From contig JAIUML010000001.1 in the NCBI GenBank assembly GCA_022565595.1, forward strand, positions 62,001 to 126,000: a stretch of DNA of 64,000 nt, read 5' to 3'. A program made the position numbers and the translations under genes. This DNA comes from Saccharospirillum sp. Its GTDB lineage: Bacteria; Pseudomonadota; Gammaproteobacteria; Pseudomonadales; Natronospirillaceae. Every line of letters starts with the position of its first letter. Positions within the stretch are counted from its first letter, which is position 1. The notes beneath the pieces are model-generated. The model did no database searches, had not been told where the DNA came from, and saw only the letters and a program-made list of their open reading frames with translations. This document shows, one piece after another, positions 62,849-64,000 of the stretch.

Positions 62849-63217
62849 TCAAGAACTAAAAGGCGAGACAACCCCCAACACTACCAACGCGGCAATCGCT
62901 GGAGCTGCTTGCACCCAGAAGATGGTGCGGCTGACTGTAGCTGCACCGTAAATACCAGCCACAACAACACAGCTCAGGAAGAAGACCAACACCGGTACAC
63001 CCGCCGCACCGAGCAGCAACCCCCAAGTCAAACCCGCAACCAGGAAGCCGTTGTACAAGCCCTGATTGGCTGCCAACACCTTAGTAATTTCAGCTTTTTC
63101 CTTACTGAGGCCGAATACCTTCCGACCGACAGGGGATGTCCACAAGAACATCTCCAATATCAGAAAACCCAGGTGCAGGAGAGCGACGACTACCACCAGA
63201 GCTTGGACAAAATACAT
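62849..63217 (-). CDS. DUF1304 membrane protein
   Basis: A 122-residue protein with four hydrophobic segments (FVQALVVVVALLHLGFLILEMFLW, LYNGFLVAGLTWGLLLG, PVLVFFLSCVVVAGIYGAATV and AAPAIAALVVLGVV). The EMFLWTSPVGRKVFGLSKEKAEITKVLAANQGLYNGFLVAG part is the DUF1304 signature. No function is established. AAAGGAG precedes the ATG at 63217. A 22-base palindrome lies 30 bases upstream. Confidence 0.88.
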   Translation of the reverse strand: MYFVQALVVVVALLHLGFLILEMFLWTSPVGRKVFGLSKEKAEITKVLAANQGLYNGFLVAGLTWGLLLGAAGVPVLVFFLSCVVVAGIYGAATVSRTIFWVQAAPAIAALVVLGVVSPFSS

Positions 63218-63246
63218 AAGAAAACTCCTTTTTTAGAGGCTGTTCA

Positions 63247-63268
63247 GCGGACACAATTTAGTGTCCGC
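63247..63268. promoter_or_regulatory. Perfect palindrome before the DUF1304 gene
   Basis: GCGGACAC and GTGTCCGC are exact inverse copies around AATTTA, 30 bases upstream of the DUF1304 start. It lies where a promoter or operator is expected. A regulator site and a leader hairpin are equally possible. Confidence 0.5.
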
Positions 63269-63457
63269 ACCTCCCGTTAAATAGACAGACCCCCTTATTG
63301 TATTCCATGGACTATAGGAGGCACCACTCTCTACATTACTGCTACTGTTAGCACTACCCTGAAAAAACGTGATTTACCGATCTAAAGCATAGCGCCACCG
63401 ATGATGAAACCCGGCAGCTTTAACCCACAACCTGGACAACCAAGCACAGGACAATCA

Positions 63458-64000
63458 TCACAGCAACCAGTTTCGCATTTTGGTCACAAACAACTGTGCA
63501 TCGGTTAATGCACTTCGCTCTCGAATCAGCTCCACCAGAACATCTGGCCGGTCGGTGATGATATTGTCAACTCCCATGTCGATAAAGCGAGCCATATCAT
63601 CTCGCTGGTTGACTGTCCAAACGTGCAACTCCTGGCCAGAATGGTGCGTTTCAGCTACCGATGCAGCGTTAACTCGATTGTGTCGCAGCCCAAGAATATC
63701 GAAGCTCTCCCGGTGCAAAGGGCCAACGATAAACTGCGCAAGCAGAGTCGTTCTTAACGACGGTTCTAATCGCTTCACTTCATTTATAACCTTCGAGTCA
63801 GCAGCCGCAACGACAGTCCGCTCAAGGGCGTCTTCCTGTTGCAGTAGTTCAACGATATCCCGGGTAAGGGTCGGTGTGTCAGTATCGGGTTTTATATCGA
63901 CATAAAGCCCTACCCTGCCCTTTGTGATGGCAATTGCCTGCTGCAGAGTCAGTATCCGCTCACCTTCGAATTCAGGGGAAAACCAGAGACCGGCGTCAAT
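63458..64000 (-). CDS. Glycerophosphodiester phosphodiesterase, N-terminus outside window
   Basis: The minus-strand frame is open to base 64000. It encodes a GDPD-family TIM barrel: DAGLWFSPEFEGERILTLQQAI (the start of the substrate-binding region, Asp at about residue 2 of the visible part), GLYVDIKPDT (the LDIK motif with a metal-ligand Asp), LHVWTVNQRDDMARFIDMGVDNIITDRPDVLVEL (the C-terminal VWTVN and IITDRP). It hydrolyses glycerophosphodiesters to glycerol-3-phosphate and an alcohol. The first catalytic His-Glu region (HRG...EN) lies beyond the window. About 180 residues are visible. Confidence 0.92.
   Translation of the reverse strand: MDAGLWFSPEFEGERILTLQQAIAITKGRVGLYVDIKPDTDTPTLTRDIVELLQQEDALERTVVAAADSKVINEVKRLEPSLRTTLLAQFIVGPLHRESFDILGLRHNRVNAASVAETHHSGQELHVWTVNQRDDMARFIDMGVDNIITDRPDVLVELIRERSALTDAQLFVTKMRNWLL

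Noticed and set aside
1-64000. CRISPR arrays, tRNA/rRNA genes, insertion sequences, phage genes
   Set aside because: None were recognised on reading the window; short direct repeats seen are isolated and not array-like.

Overview
The window is chromosomal DNA of a free-living, aerobic, probably marine gammaproteobacterium. The grounds are a HexR-controlled Entner-Doudoroff/lower-glycolysis cluster of gammaproteobacterial type, a homodimeric AceE with a two-lipoyl-domain AceF, an E. coli-like qorB/HxlR pair, a Pseudomonas-like ExaC, an AlkB-like hydroxylase and a DUF3494 ice-binding lipoprotein. Saccharospirillaceae/Oceanospirillales is a guess from gene content only. I see no tRNA, rRNA, CRISPR array, insertion sequence or phage gene. 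Coding density is high and strands alternate in short operons.

Layout. 1-13.6 kb: central carbon metabolism. zwf-pgl-edd-glk runs leftward (glk is cut by the window edge). hexR, gap, pyk, aceE and aceF run rightward. HexR-like boxes sit in the zwf/hexR gap and before gap. 13.6-17.8 kb: accessory genes (VOC protein, DUF1801 protein, qorB divergent from an HxlR regulator with a clear palindrome, an acetyltransferase, a DMT exporter). 17.9-23.5 kb: haem-copper oxidase cluster with a CuA subunit II, a fused subunit I+III, CtaG and small membrane proteins, interrupted by an antisense DUF2231 gene. 23.5-25.9 kb: exaC divergent from an AgmR/ErbR-like response regulator. 25.9-27.6 kb: a large lipoprotein.

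27.9-31.9 kb is the most interesting region. An ECF sigma factor, an anti-sigma with two zinc motifs, and a methyltransferase fused to a membrane domain run rightward. Facing them are a second related methyltransferase and an exported cupin. Both arms carry the identical promoter-like pair GGAAC-N17-CGTCC in one intergenic region, which suggests a self-contained ECF regulon. It is followed convergently by an arsenic operon (31.9-34.9 kb: arsR, arsH, an MFS transporter, an alpha/beta hydrolase) with one operator-like motif before arsR and again before arsH.

35.1-41.5 kb: a polyamine-type ABC importer (potGHIF order) with a class V aminotransferase, divergent from a LuxR regulator. 41.7-49.5 kb: a delta-60/beta-propeller lipoprotein, a threonine aldolase-like enzyme, a membrane-anchored unknown, a chimeric AraC/VOC remnant, a solute-binding protein, an acetyltransferase and a DUF6500-like protein. 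49.6-55.3 kb: a chemoreceptor, an acetyltransferase, the ice-binding lipoprotein, a truncated ATPase and a YiiX-like peptidase. 55.3-64 kb: a WYL regulator, a glutathione transferase, a zinc metallopeptidase-like protein, an AlkB-like hydroxylase divergent from an AraC regulator, a parvulin, an MBL-like protein, a tartrate/D-malate dehydrogenase, a DUF1304 protein and a partial glycerophosphodiesterase.
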